Shown here: positions 44,562 through 53,417 of the stretch, in pieces
Position numbering within the stretch: position 1 is the first letter of the stretch
Layout of the letters: every line of letters begins with the position of its first letter
NCBI GenBank assembly: GCA_038235165.1
Contig: JBBSUG010000010.1
Span: 73,748 to 137,747, forward strand
Source: GCA-002050365 sp038235165
GTDB taxonomy: Bacteria; Acidobacteriota; Blastocatellia; Pyrinomonadales; Pyrinomonadaceae
Direction: 5' to 3'
DNA length: 64,000 nt
Made by a program: the position numbers and the translations under genes
The notes under the pieces: model-generated
What the model was told of the DNA's origin: nothing
Databases searched by the model: none
What the model saw: the letters and a program-made list of their open reading frames with translations, nothing else

Positions 44562-44831
44562 ATGAAACCAGCGGCAAGAACAAATGATTTAGAGATAAAG
44601 GAAATTACTGGAGAACTTTACATTCACGATTTGAAACACGAAAAAGCGATTTGTCTGAACCCGACATCGGCTTATGTTTGGCGCAAATGCAACGGCGAGA
44701 AAGAGATTGACGAAATAGCCGCCGAAATGCAGGCGGAACTCGGCGTTCCGGTCAGCGAAAAACTCGTTTTTCACACAATCAATCGGTTATTGGCGGAACA
44801 TCTTTTGGAAAACAAGCGGCGATTTGTTTGA
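44562..44831 (+). CDS. Stand-alone PqqD-like (RRE-type) protein
   Basis: 89 residues from ATG 44562, chosen because CGGAGGAAAT precedes it at the correct distance. The winged-helix PqqD pattern is clear: beta strands around IKEITGELYIHDL and KAICLNPTSAYVWRKCNG, then helices DEIAAEMQAELG and FHTINRLLAEHLL. PqqD folds bind the leader peptide of ribosomally made, modified peptides. No precursor peptide, radical SAM maturase or transporter lies next to it, so its partner is unknown. A long hairpin repeat follows. Confidence 0.85.
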   Translation: MKPAARTNDLEIKEITGELYIHDLKHEKAICLNPTSAYVWRKCNGEKEIDEIAAEMQAELGVPVSEKLVFHTINRLLAEHLLENKRRFV

Positions 44832-44855
44832 TTTAGTTTAAGTCGGCGAGAGAGT

Positions 44856-44926
44856 GGCAGAAGTCCGCGTATGAGCAAGGGCGGACATTCGAGGTTGTGG
44901 CTCCTGCTCAAGCGCGGACTTCTGCC
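44856..44926. repeat. Palindromic repeat (hairpin) after the PqqD-like gene
   Basis: GGCAGAAGTCCGCG (44856-44869) and CGCGGACTTCTGCC (44913-44926) form a perfect 14-bp stem. It is extended by TGAGCA/TGCTCA after a 2-nt internal loop, enclosing a loop that carries GGGCGGAC. It sits between converging genes and could serve as a terminator. Confidence 0.8.
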
Positions 44927-44964
44927 TTTGAGATTTAACTTTTACAAATTATATTTACTCATTC

Positions 44965-46769
44965 CTAAGCTGCAATTTTAATTCCCAATTCCTTTAACTG
45001 CGCGTCGTCAACTTCGCCCGGTGAATCCATCATTAAATCCTGTGCCGACGCGGTTTTCGGGAATGCCATCACGTCGCGGATGTTTTCCGTGCCGCATAAA
45101 ATCATACAGGTTCGTTCGATTCCGGCGGCGAAACCGCCGTGCGGCGGCGTTCCGTATTCGAGCGCATCGAGGAAAAAGCCGAACCTTTCCCGCGCAACTT
45201 CGGGCGATAAACCCAACGCTTTGAAGTTTAACGCCTGAATTTCTTTTTGGTGAATGCGAATCGAACCGCCCGCGCATTCGTAGCCGTTGATTACCGCATC
45301 GTAAGCCTTGGCGCGAATTTGCCCGAAAAGTTCGCGTTCGTCATTTTCGACGGCGCGTTTAAAAAGTTCCAAATCTTCGTCCATCGGCGACGTGAACGGG
45401 TGGTGCGCCGCCGCGTAACTGCCCGTTTCCGCATCGTATTCAAACATCGGAAACTCCGTGACAATCAAAGGTTTGTATAAACTTCTGTCAATCAAATTTT
45501 CGCGTTTGGCGACTTCGATTCGCAGTGCGCCGAGAGCCGCCGCGACAACCGTTTTTTTGCCCGCGACGATTAAAATTAAGTCACCTTTTTCGGCTTTCGC
45601 ACTTTGAGCGAGTTCGGAAATTTTCGCTTCGCCGAGAACTTTCAGCAGCGAAGATGTTGTTTCATCGCCGAGTTTGATCCACGCCAAACCGCTTGCGCCG
45701 TAGCGTTTGACGAATTCCTGCAAATCATCGGTCACTTTGCGCGAATAATCGGCTTTGCCACGGGCGACGATACATTTTATTTCGCCATTGTTTTCTAAAA
45801 CCGACGCGAATGGCGCGAAATCGGTGTTTTTGAAATTATCGGACAAATCCTGCAATTCCATTTCAAAACGCAAATCCGGCTTATCCGAACCATAACGACG
45901 CATCGCTTCGGCATACGTCATTCGCGGAAACTGTTCGGGAAGTTCAACATCAATCAGTCGCAAAACGCTGGTGAACATTCCTTCCATCAGGCGATAAATC
46001 ATTTCCTGATTGGCAAAACTCATCTCCACATCGAGCTGCGTAAACTCTGGCTGACGGTCGGCACGTAAATCTTCATCGCGGAAACAACGGGCGATTTGAT
46101 AATATTTGTCGAAACCCGCGATCATACAAAGCTGTTTCAAAATCTGCGGCGACTGCGGCAGCGCGAAAAATTTGCTCGTGTGAATACGCGACGGGACGAT
46201 AAAATCCCGTGCGCCTTCGGGCGTTGATTTGAGCAGAATCGGTGTTTCGATTTCGATAAAATTCTGCGCGTCCATAAATTCGCGGATTTTGGCGACGGCT
46301 TTCGCCCGCATTCGGATATTTCGCTGCAAAACCGGGCGGCGCAAATCAAGATAACGATATTTCAGACGCAAATCTTCACTCGCCAAATTTTGCGAGCCGG
46401 CTTTTTCGAGTTCAAACGGCGGCGTTTTCGCGTCGTTCAAAATCGAAATGTCGCTGACGTGAACTTCGACCGCACCGGTCGGCAGTTTTTTATTGACCGC
46501 GCCTTCATCGCGGTTGACGACTTCACCGGTGACGGCGACGACGTATTCGCCGCGCAGACTTTTCGCTTTGGCGTGTGCTTCTTTCGCCGTTTCCTCGCTG
46601 ACGACGATTTGCGTAATGCCGTCGCGGTCGCGCAAATCAACAAACGTAAAAACGCCGAAATCGCGTCGTTTCGCCACCCAGCCCATTAAAACAACCTGTT
46701 TGCCGACATCACTTTCGCGTAACTCGCCGCAGGTGTGTGTTCGCTCTAAAGTTCCCAACGTATCTAACA
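44965..46769 (-). CDS. aspS: Aspartyl-tRNA synthetase, bacterial long form
   Basis: 601 residues. The N-terminal OB anticodon-binding domain (GWVAKRRDFGVFTFVDLRDRDG) is followed by class II motif 1, motif 2 (FRDEDLRADRQPEFTQLD) and motif 3 (GIERTCMILCG). The GAD insertion domain characteristic of bacterial AspRS lies between. ATG 46769 (MLDTLGTLERTHTCGEL) is the expected start. The frame is open for 56 further codons upstream, but that stretch is a period-9 repeat. tRNA specificity (discriminating or not) cannot be settled here. Confidence 0.97.
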
Positions 46770-46824
46770 TATTTTTTTTGCCCGCGAAATATGCGAAAGG
46801 GCGCGAAAAATAAGAAATATAAAA

Positions 46825-46851
46825 TTTCGTGTGTTTCGCGTGTTTCGCGTG
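46825..46851. repeat. Three-copy period-9 tandem repeat upstream of aspS
   Basis: TTTCGTGTG, TTTCGCGTG and TTTCGCGTG in tandem, 55 bp before the aspS start, within a wider stretch rich in TTTCGCG. Confidence 0.8.
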
Positions 46852-47052
46852 ATAAATCTTCTTTATAAAAACAAAAAACGCCCTTCGAGTTTGCGACAAA
46901 CGAAAGGCGGAACGCTGTAAATTTTGCGCTCGCGCCAATCAATTATTATCGTCGTTAAATCGAACTGCGTTCATAAAAAATTAAAATTGAAACCGTGCAA
47001 AATAATACAGGCAGAAAAAATTAAAATCAAACTGTCCCGCATTTTTGTCGTT

Positions 47053-47511
47053 TCAGCCCACGTTTTGCGCCTTTTCGATTGCCCGCAGAACTTCATCGTC
47101 TGGCGGGCGAAACAAACTGATCGCCTGCACTTGATGATGGCGAACAATTCCGTTTTTATCAATTACGACCACGCCCCGCGCCGAACGTCCGGGCAGCCAA
47201 GATTTCATTCCGTATTGATCGAGCGTCGCGCCCGTTTCATCCGCAAGCAGCGTCAGCGGCAAATCATATGTCCCCGCAAAGTTTTTGTGCGATGCGGCAG
47301 AATCGGTCGAAATGCCGACGACTTCCGCGCCGGTTTTCTGATAATCTTCCCAATTGTCACGCACGGAACACAACTGCTTTGTGCAAATCGGCGTATTGTC
47401 GCCCGGATAAAACAGCAAAACGACAGTTTTGCCGCGCTGTTCGGATAATTTCCAATCGTTTTCGTTCCCGTCTTTCAAAGTAAAGTCAGGTGCATTTTCT
47501 CCAATTTTCAT
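47053..47511 (-). CDS. bcp: Bcp-type peroxiredoxin
   Basis: 152 residues from ATG 47511 (MKIGENAPDFTLKDGN). The peroxidatic Cys43 lies in FYPGDNTPICTKQLC, and Cys48 five residues on is the resolving Cys of the atypical two-Cys Bcp type. It reduces hydroperoxides with thioredoxin in the cytoplasm. An upstream start at 47529 adds only MIKAQK. Single-gene unit between aspS and an AT-rich hypothetical gene. Confidence 0.9.
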   Translation of the reverse strand: MKIGENAPDFTLKDGNENDWKLSEQRGKTVVLLFYPGDNTPICTKQLCSVRDNWEDYQKTGAEVVGISTDSAASHKNFAGTYDLPLTLLADETGATLDQYGMKSWLPGRSARGVVVIDKNGIVRHHQVQAISLFRPPDDEVLRAIEKAQNVG

Positions 47512-47555
47512 TTTTTGCGCTTTAATCAAATGAGGGCTATTTTCTTGTTCAAAGT

Positions 47556-48128
47556 CTAATTTGTAGAAAGCTTCTTTGTCTTCAACACTTTTTCACAGTC
47601 AAGTTCTTTCATTTTATCAGTCAGTGAATATTCAAATAAAGTTACATTTTTGCCAAGCATTGTAAAATTGATTCCGAGAGGAACACTTTGATATTGATAG
47701 TATTGGTTGTCAGATTCTTTGTATTTTGTAAATGTTCTCAAATCCAAATCTAACTCAGATAATCTAATAACCTTCTTAGGCTCGAACTCAACACTTACTA
47801 CAATATCTTTGTTTATATCCCAACCTTTATTGCCTGTTTCTTCAGAACACTTGCCTGTTGAATAAAAAACCGCAAGATTTCCTTCGTTCGTTTCGTATTC
47901 TACACTTTCTCCCCAACTTGTTTCTTCCCCATTGTCGTTCGAGGAATATGTCATTTTCGGGTAATTAAAAGTTTTAAGAACATCTTCTTTTGATGATTCA
48001 AATATTTTGATGTTTTTCATTTTTAAGAGCCAATCAGGTCCTTTTCCATAAGATGGACTTTTTGAAAGAAAAATTGAAAAAAGTAAAAGTACGAAAATCT
48101 TTAGTCTAAATTGATTAATTGAAAGCAC
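47556..48128 (-). CDS. AT-rich hypothetical secreted protein
   Basis: 190 residues from GTG 48128, supported by AGGAG five nt upstream (48134-48138). A signal peptide-like stretch (FRLKIFVLLLFSIFLSKSPSYG) is followed by an acidic, aromatic-rich domain (WLLKMKNIKIFESSKEDVL, NDNGEETSWGESVEYETNEG) with two Cys that could bridge. No family is recognised. Base composition is clearly more AT-rich than that of the radical SAM gene just upstream, from which it is separated by only about 10 nt. Confidence 0.65.
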   Translation of the reverse strand: MLSINQFRLKIFVLLLFSIFLSKSPSYGKGPDWLLKMKNIKIFESSKEDVLKTFNYPKMTYSSNDNGEETSWGESVEYETNEGNLAVFYSTGKCSEETGNKGWDINKDIVVSVEFEPKKVIRLSELDLDLRTFTKYKESDNQYYQYQSVPLGINFTMLGKNVTLFEYSLTDKMKELDCEKVLKTKKLSTN

Positions 48129-48138
48129 TTCATCTCCT

Positions 48139-49170
48139 TTAACCCTGAAAATCACGAATGTCCTTAAAAGGTTTATCTTGATCGTTAAAATCGGGACGAT
48201 AATAATGCGAAGCGGATTCGTATTCCTGCATAAAACCTTCTTCGATGCCTAAATCTTCAAGAATTTCGATTGCCGAAAACCATTCGCGCTCGGAAATGCG
48301 GCGGGAGAGCAAAATATAGCGTTCGTCGGTCGCGGCTTTATTCGTCGCGTAGTATTGCGCCATCAGCGAAATAGCGACTTTCGGCGAAAGTTCGTCACGA
48401 ATCCAGCGCAGATTTTCTTCGATTCCCGCAATGTCGTTCGGCAGAACGAGCAAACGAATAACAAGACCTTTTTGCAAAAGACCGTTTTCGTCATAAACAA
48501 GCGTATTGCCTGTTTGCCGAAACATTTCTTTGATTGCGGCTCGTGCAAACGTCGCGTAATCGCGCACTTTTGAAAAGGTAAAACCCGCGTCGTTTTCGGC
48601 GTATTTCAAATCGGGCAGATAAACATCAATAATTCCGTCCAATAATTTCAAAACTTCAACCGAATCGTAAGCGTTCGTGTTGTAAACAATCGGCAAGTTC
48701 AAACCGTTTTCCGCCGCGATTAAAATTGCCCGCGCCATTTGCGGCGCAAAATGTGTCGGCGACACGAAACCGATGTTATGACAGCCGCGCTCCTGCAATT
48801 CGAGCATCATTTCCGCCAAGCGTTCGTGCGTAATTTCGTTTTTCTTCTGCGTTTTGTGTGTTTGCGAAATTTGATAATTTTGGCAATAGACGCAACGCAG
48901 ATTGCAGTTGCCGAAAAAGATGTTTCCCGCGCCGTTTGTTCCCGACAAAACGGGTTCTTCGCCGAAATGCGCCGTGTATGACGACACAATCGGCAAACGT
49001 CCCGAATAACAAGCGGCGATTTCGTCATTCAGACGATTGTTGCCGCAGTCCTTCGGACAAATCGTACAGCTTTCGAGCAGCATTTCGAGTTGTTCAACTC
49101 TCTTTTTCAGTTGTCCCGTCTTCAATAATTTGAGAAACCTGGGTTCTAATTCTTCGTTTTCCGTGTGCAT
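48139..49170 (-). CDS. Radical SAM protein, PflA/PflX-like
   Basis: 343 residues from ATG 49170. The [4Fe-4S] motif is CNLRCVYC in NIFFGNCNLRCVYCQNYQIS, the CX3CX2C pattern. An N-terminal Cys cluster (SCTICPKDCGNN) could bind a second cluster. The layout matches the putative pyruvate-formate-lyase-activating (PflX) family, but no glycyl-radical enzyme is near. The N-terminus overlaps the DUF2721 gene by 77 nt in another frame; the overlapped residues (FLKLLKTGQLKKRVE) are conserved in the family, so the overlap is likely real. Confidence 0.88.
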   Translation of the reverse strand: MHTENEELEPRFLKLLKTGQLKKRVEQLEMLLESCTICPKDCGNNRLNDEIAACYSGRLPIVSSYTAHFGEEPVLSGTNGAGNIFFGNCNLRCVYCQNYQISQTHKTQKKNEITHERLAEMMLELQERGCHNIGFVSPTHFAPQMARAILIAAENGLNLPIVYNTNAYDSVEVLKLLDGIIDVYLPDLKYAENDAGFTFSKVRDYATFARAAIKEMFRQTGNTLVYDENGLLQKGLVIRLLVLPNDIAGIEENLRWIRDELSPKVAISLMAQYYATNKAATDERYILLSRRISEREWFSAIEILEDLGIEEGFMQEYESASHYYRPDFNDQDKPFKDIRDFQG

Positions 49171-49726
49171 TATAAGTATATTTGTTGATAATTTCTTTCG
49201 GCGCGACGACGTTTGCCAACGCCCAGGTAAAATCCATCTCGGCATTGACCGTCGCCGTCGCCATTCGTGTTTCGAGCAGCATCAAAATACTGCCGTAAAA
49301 CAAAAAAACAATCCCGATAATACCGACCGGAATCGGCAGCCAGCGATAAGTGTTAAAAAATCCGGCGATGGCGATGGTCACACTCGTTAAAATAAAAAGA
49401 CACAAACCGTAATAAAATGCGCCCATCGCCCGCTGCAAAATTCGTGCGCGGCTCGTCACCTTATCGAGCAGTTTGACTATCGTGTCAAGTCGTTTTTCGT
49501 AAAGCGGAATCTTGCTTTTATCCTCGGTAGAAACCATTAATTCGCTCAACCGCTGTTCTAAATCGCGCACGCGGTCAATCACGCGACCGAGCCGTGTCGA
49601 GGTCGAAAGCACCAGCGAACCGGTCGCCGAAATCAACAATGTCGGCGTAACCATCGCCGTCAAAAACTCAATCGTAATCGAAAGCGCATTCGGGTTTAAT
49701 GAAATGACATCTTCGGCGAAAAACAT
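49094..49726 (-). CDS. DUF2721 membrane protein
   Basis: 210 residues. An N-terminal helix (LTAMVTPTLLISATGSLVLS) is followed by a conserved RLGRVIDRVRDLEQRL segment and two C-terminal helices (FYYGLCLFILTSVTIAIAG and PVGIIGIVFLFYGSILMLLE). This is the DUF2721 pattern; function unknown. The last 25 residues are read in a different frame from the start of the radical SAM gene. Confidence 0.85.
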   Translation of the reverse strand: MFFAEDVISLNPNALSITIEFLTAMVTPTLLISATGSLVLSTSTRLGRVIDRVRDLEQRLSELMVSTEDKSKIPLYEKRLDTIVKLLDKVTSRARILQRAMGAFYYGLCLFILTSVTIAIAGFFNTYRWLPIPVGIIGIVFLFYGSILMLLETRMATATVNAEMDFTWALANVVAPKEIINKYTYNAHGKRRIRTQVSQIIEDGTTEKES

Positions 49727-49734
49727 ACAGCGAT

Positions 49735-49826
49735 TTTAACGCGAACAGTGCAAAGACGCGAAGAGGCAAAGGATATTTTTGACGTAAAAAACTTTGCGCC
49801 CTTGCTTCTTGACACTTTTGCGTTAA
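49735..49826. repeat. Imperfect inverted repeat in divergent intergenic region
   Basis: TTTAACGCGAACAGTG...GGCAAAG on the left mirrors CTTTGCGCCC...CACTTTTGCGTTAAA on the right with several mismatches. The AAAGACGC/CTTTGCG words resemble the palindrome after gyrB. Confidence 0.45.
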
Positions 49827-49838
49827 AGAATAGTGGTT

Positions 49839-50840
49839 ATGAGTGTTGATAATGAAAGTAAAGGCACGGTGAAAATTCTGCGGCACGAAAGTGAAATCCT
49901 GAAAGACAATCCGCTCGGTGACGCATTCGTTCGTGATTTGATCGTGTACCTGCCGCCCGGTTACGACGAAAGCAAATCTTACCCGGCGGTTTGCGTGCTG
50001 ACGGGTTTTACCGGGCGCGGGAAAATGATGCTCAATGACAGTGCGTTCACGCCGAATTTTGCCGTGCGAATGGACAAGCTCATCAACGCCGGCAAAATTA
50101 AACCGATGATTGCCGTTTTGCCCGACTGTTTTACGCATTACGGCGGTTCGCAGTATATCAATTCGAGCGCAACGGGCAATTACGAAGATTATTTAACGAA
50201 GGAGATCGTGCCGTTTGTTGATGAAAATTTTCGCACGATAAAAGATAAAAATTCCCGCGCCGTAATGGGCAAGTCTTCCGGCGGTTACGGCGCGTTGATA
50301 ATGGCGATGCGGCACGCCGACATTTTCGGTCTGGCGTGTTCGACGAGCGGCGACGCTTATTTTGAATACGCCTATCTGCCTGATTTCCCGAAGGCTTTTC
50401 GCGCAATTAAAGGAAATCCGAAAAAGCTGGTTGAGAAGTTCTGGAACGAAGAAGCGAAAAAAGGTAAAGACGATTTTTCCGGGTTAAATATTATCGGAAT
50501 GAGCGCGTGTTATTCGCCAAACGGCGCGGAAATTGACTTACCGTTTGATGTCGAAACAGGCGCAATTCGCCAAGATATTTGGGCGAAATGGCTCGAACAC
50601 GACCCGGTGCGGCTTATAGAACAGTCTGTGGAGAACTTAAAATCCCTGAAACTTTTATTTATTGATGCGGGAACGAAAGACGAGTTTTTTCTGGATTTAG
50701 GCGCGCGAATTTTGTGTGAAAAATTGAAAGAATTTAATATTCCACTTCTTCATGAAGAATTTGACGGCGGACATTTCAATATTTCCTACCGCTACAGTCG
50801 TTCGCTGGAACTAATTTCCGAAAAAATATATTGCGGATAG
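49839..50840 (+). CDS. Esterase-family alpha/beta hydrolase (enterochelin esterase-like)
   Basis: 333 residues from ATG 49839. Typical of the putative esterase (D/Yiei-like) family: YLPPGYDESKSYPAVCVLTGF, the nucleophile elbow MGKSSGGYGALIMAM, Asp in LLFIDAGTKDEFFL and His in EFDGGHFNISYR. No signal peptide, so probably cytoplasmic. Natural substrate unknown; feruloyl, acyl-mycolyl and siderophore esterases share this fold. A terminator follows. Confidence 0.87.
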   Translation: MSVDNESKGTVKILRHESEILKDNPLGDAFVRDLIVYLPPGYDESKSYPAVCVLTGFTGRGKMMLNDSAFTPNFAVRMDKLINAGKIKPMIAVLPDCFTHYGGSQYINSSATGNYEDYLTKEIVPFVDENFRTIKDKNSRAVMGKSSGGYGALIMAMRHADIFGLACSTSGDAYFEYAYLPDFPKAFRAIKGNPKKLVEKFWNEEAKKGKDDFSGLNIIGMSACYSPNGAEIDLPFDVETGAIRQDIWAKWLEHDPVRLIEQSVENLKSLKLLFIDAGTKDEFFLDLGARILCEKLKEFNIPLLHEEFDGGHFNISYRYSRSLELISEKIYCG

Positions 50841-50852
50841 CGGTCCAAAAAA

Positions 50853-50885
50853 CCCGCACGAAACAACGATGCTGCTTCGTGCGGG
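50853..50885. terminator. Bidirectional terminator
   Basis: CCCGCACGAA pairs with TTCGTGCGGG across a 13-nt loop between converging genes. It is flanked by A-rich sequence on the left and CTTCTGT on the right. Confidence 0.75.
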
Positions 50886-50911
50886 CTTCTGTGGCGTATC
50901 AGAAACACGTC

Positions 50912-51241
50912 CTATGTTTTATTCAAGACTCTTTCGACTTCGCCGTTCATCTTACCGATCAGCATATAAAACACCATTTTATAATCGCTGATGAACGACC
51001 AGAACGGGTATGTAAATGTTGCTGGTTTGTTGTGTTCGACGAAGAAATGCGAAAACCACGCGAAAGCGTAGCCGATGACCAGACACAGCGGCGAATACTG
51101 CCAGTTTCCGCTTCGCAGGATCCAAAAGAGCAGAACAAAACTCAGCATCGTCCCAATAAAATGCAGATAGCGTGTCAACGGCTGTCTGTGTTCGGCAACG
51201 TAAAAATCCCAAAATTCAGCGTAATTATTTAATTTACTCAT
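50912..51241 (-). CDS. Mpo1-like (DUF962) membrane protein
   Basis: 109 residues from ATG 51241. Features are the early His in HRQPLTRYLHFIGT, two hydrophobic helix pairs and the conserved SHFFVEHNKPATFTYPFWS. The yeast relative Mpo1 is an Fe2+-dependent dioxygenase for 2-hydroxy fatty acids, and the conserved His residues are present here. Function in bacteria is not established. Confidence 0.87.
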   Translation of the reverse strand: MSKLNNYAEFWDFYVAEHRQPLTRYLHFIGTMLSFVLLFWILRSGNWQYSPLCLVIGYAFAWFSHFFVEHNKPATFTYPFWSFISDYKMVFYMLIGKMNGEVERVLNKT

Positions 51242-51291
51242 TTTTAACAATTAAATCTGAAACTTTGATCCCTAAAACTAAAACCTTTTAT

Positions 51292-51831
51292 TTAGCCGAT
51301 AAACATTTCGTCTTCCGTGTAAACCCGATCAACCCGTTTTGGCGAGGGCGCGAGCAAAACTTCCAACCCTTTTCGCACACCTGCCATAATCGCCGCAATT
51401 TCCCGCGCCGGTTCAACAACTTTTTCCTGAATAAAATCCGTCGTCGTCGTCACCTGCAGCTGCGTTCGGTCAATTGTTTGGCTGACGAGCGCAACTTTTT
51501 CTTTGGCTTCGTGGGCGGTAATTCCGACAAGCTGCTTTATTTCCGCTACTTCGTCTTTGATCAAACCGGCTGATTCGGAAAAATATTTGGTCGCGGTTGA
51601 AAGATTGCCGGAAATTTCCGTGAACTGCACCGAAATTTCTTTACCCTGATCGCCGATGGCACTGACTTTCGTCATCAGCGGCTCAACCTTTTCCTCAAGC
51701 CGACCGACCGTGCCGGTAATTCTTTTGATGATTACGGCGATGACCACCAGGGCAACCGCCATCACTATAAAAGAAACGGCGATGACGATTGACGCGATCA
51801 TTATCCAAAACAGCGGTTCATTCGTATTCAT
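51292..51831 (-). CDS. Membrane-anchored coiled-coil protein (DUF948-like)
   Basis: 179 residues: an N-terminal membrane helix (about 7-36, FWIMIASIVIAVSFIVMAVA), then a long amphipathic helical stretch (RITGTVGRLEEKVEPLMTKV onward) and a short tail. The pattern is like DUF948 general-stress proteins. It starts 9 nt after the YtxH gene ends, a pairing also known in Firmicutes. AAGGGGAAAG precedes the ATG. Confidence 0.7.
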   Translation of the reverse strand: MNTNEPLFWIMIASIVIAVSFIVMAVALVVIAVIIKRITGTVGRLEEKVEPLMTKVSAIGDQGKEISVQFTEISGNLSTATKYFSESAGLIKDEVAEIKQLVGITAHEAKEKVALVSQTIDRTQLQVTTTTDFIQEKVVEPAREIAAIMAGVRKGLEVLLAPSPKRVDRVYTEDEMFIG

Positions 51832-51840
51832 TCTTTCCCC

Positions 51841-52413
51841 TTATTTATTTTCTTCCATCTTCGGTTCGTTCGGAATTTCCAAAATTTTGTCCTTGTTTTC
51901 TTTGATCGGATAGGTTGGGCGACCTTCTGTAATCGCTTTCGATTCGGTGCGTCGTTTTTCATCCTGATAAGCTTCTTTGCCCGCTTCTATCGCGGCTGAA
52001 AACGGATTTTTGGTCGAACTCACCGCATCCTTCGCCTTTTCGGTCAAATCGCCGGCTTTACCGACCAAATCACCCGCTTTGTCTTTCAGGTCGGCGGCTT
52101 TGTCAGCTAACACGCCCGCTTTTTCCTGCGCCGTCTGGTAAAGTTCGGCAGCTTTTTCGCGGCTGACTTCGTAGTAATCTCCGGCTTTTTCGCCGACTAT
52201 GGCGGCAGTTTCCTTAGCTTTGTCGCCGACCATTGCGGCGGTTTCCTTACCTTTTTCGACACCTTTGCGGGTCACATCGGCAATGTCGCCGCGCAGTTCC
52301 TGACCCGATTTCGGCGCAAAAAGCAATGCCAGTGCCGCCCCAATTCCGCCGCCAATCAGCAAATAAGTAAGTTTTGTCGTCACGCTCGCTTCCCGTTCGT
52401 ATTCGTATTCCAT
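51841..52413 (-). CDS. YtxH-like stress protein with LEA-like repeats
   Basis: 190 residues. A YtxH-type helix (LTYLLIGGGIGAALALLFAP, then KSGQELR) is followed by degenerate 11-residue repeats rich in Ala, Lys, Asp and Glu (KAADLKDKAGDLVGKAGDLT), resembling LEA or apolipoprotein helices. The C-terminal tail is charged. AAGGAGAG lies 5 nt before ATG 52413. Probably a desiccation- or stress-related envelope protein; inferred from sequence character only. Confidence 0.8.
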   Translation of the reverse strand: MEYEYEREASVTTKLTYLLIGGGIGAALALLFAPKSGQELRGDIADVTRKGVEKGKETAAMVGDKAKETAAIVGEKAGDYYEVSREKAAELYQTAQEKAGVLADKAADLKDKAGDLVGKAGDLTEKAKDAVSSTKNPFSAAIEAGKEAYQDEKRRTESKAITEGRPTYPIKENKDKILEIPNEPKMEENK

Positions 52414-52486
52414 ATTTCTCTCCTTAAAAAATTACACCTAAAAGTCTCGCTAAATTCTCGATACGTTGAATATATCAGAAAGCGGG

Positions 52487-52540
52487 GGAAAGTGGAAAGT
52501 AAAAAGTAAAAAGTAAAAAGGCAAAAGTCGGAGTCGGGAA
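52487..52540. repeat. Intergenic heptamer array
   Basis: About seven units of period 7 (GAAAGTG, GAAAGTA, AAAAGTA x2, AAAAGGC, AAAAGTC, GGAGTCG) lie between prmC and the YtxH gene. Confidence 0.8.
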
Positions 52541-52567
52541 TATATGATGTGTTTTACTCGGAACGAC

Positions 52568-53410
52568 TTACTTTTTCCGCGCTTTTACCATTCGCGGAAT
52601 GCTCTGTAAGTCCGGCAAAACTTCAACTTCTCCCCAAATATCCGCAGAAAACATTCGTGCAGCTTCGTGTGCTTGATTGATGCCGATTTCCATCAGCAAA
52701 AAACCGTTCGGTTTCAAATGATCCGGCGCATTATTGATGATTTTTTCAATTATCGAAAGTCCATTCTTTCCGTCCGTCAATGCCGTAACCGGCTCGAAAT
52801 CACGCACTTCCGCTTGTAGATTTTCTATTTCCGCGCCCGGAATATACGGCGGATTGGAGACGATTAAATCAAATATTTCGCCGGTTACATTACCGAAAAC
52901 GTCGGAAATTTTTAAGTTTAATCTGTCCGCTACACGATGAGTTTCGGCGTTTATTTTCGCAATTTTTAAAGCCGCTTCCGAAATATCTGCGCCAATCGCC
53001 GAAGCTGTTTTTACCGTGTGCAGAATCGAAATTGAAATGCACCCGGAACCGATGCCGATCTCTTCAAACCTGCCGTTTTCCGGCAGCAGCCGAAGCGCGT
53101 TTTCAACGATCATTTCAGTTTCCGGGCGCGGAATCAAAACGTCTCTCGTGACCGCAAAGTCCAGACCGTAAAATTCCTGTTTTCCGGTAATATACTGAAA
53201 CGGCTCGCGGGCGGTGCGACGCTGTAAAAATGCTCGAAACCGCTCGTTCTCAGCGGCGGAAAGTTCGTATTCCGAATGCGCGATGAGAAATATTTTATCT
53301 TTTCCCAGCGCAAAAGCGAGCAGCGAACCCGCTTCCCGGCGCGATTCAGCGATGTCGTTGCGGCGCAATATTTCAGCGGCATCTTTTAATGTTTCGGAGA
53401 TATTAGGCAT
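52568..53410 (-). CDS. prmC: Release factor glutamine N5-methyltransferase
   Basis: 280 residues from ATG 53410 (MPNISETLKDAAEIL). The N-terminal helical domain is followed by the catalytic SAM domain with motif I EIGIGSGCISISIL (about 117-130) and the glutamine-binding NPPY (186-189). PrmC methylates the GGQ glutamine of RF1/RF2. prfA is not adjacent; the gene follows a methyltransferase with a 7-nt gap. Confidence 0.94.
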   Translation of the reverse strand: MPNISETLKDAAEILRRNDIAESRREAGSLLAFALGKDKIFLIAHSEYELSAAENERFRAFLQRRTAREPFQYITGKQEFYGLDFAVTRDVLIPRPETEMIVENALRLLPENGRFEEIGIGSGCISISILHTVKTASAIGADISEAALKIAKINAETHRVADRLNLKISDVFGNVTGEIFDLIVSNPPYIPGAEIENLQAEVRDFEPVTALTDGKNGLSIIEKIINNAPDHLKPNGFLLMEIGINQAHEAARMFSADIWGEVEVLPDLQSIPRMVKARKK

Positions 53411-53417
53411 TCGATAT

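Noticed and set aside
46770..46938. 56-codon N-terminal extension of aspS
   Set aside because: The extension is a low-complexity, period-9 sequence; AspRS proteins start at MLDTLGTLERTH, with the OB fold directly after.
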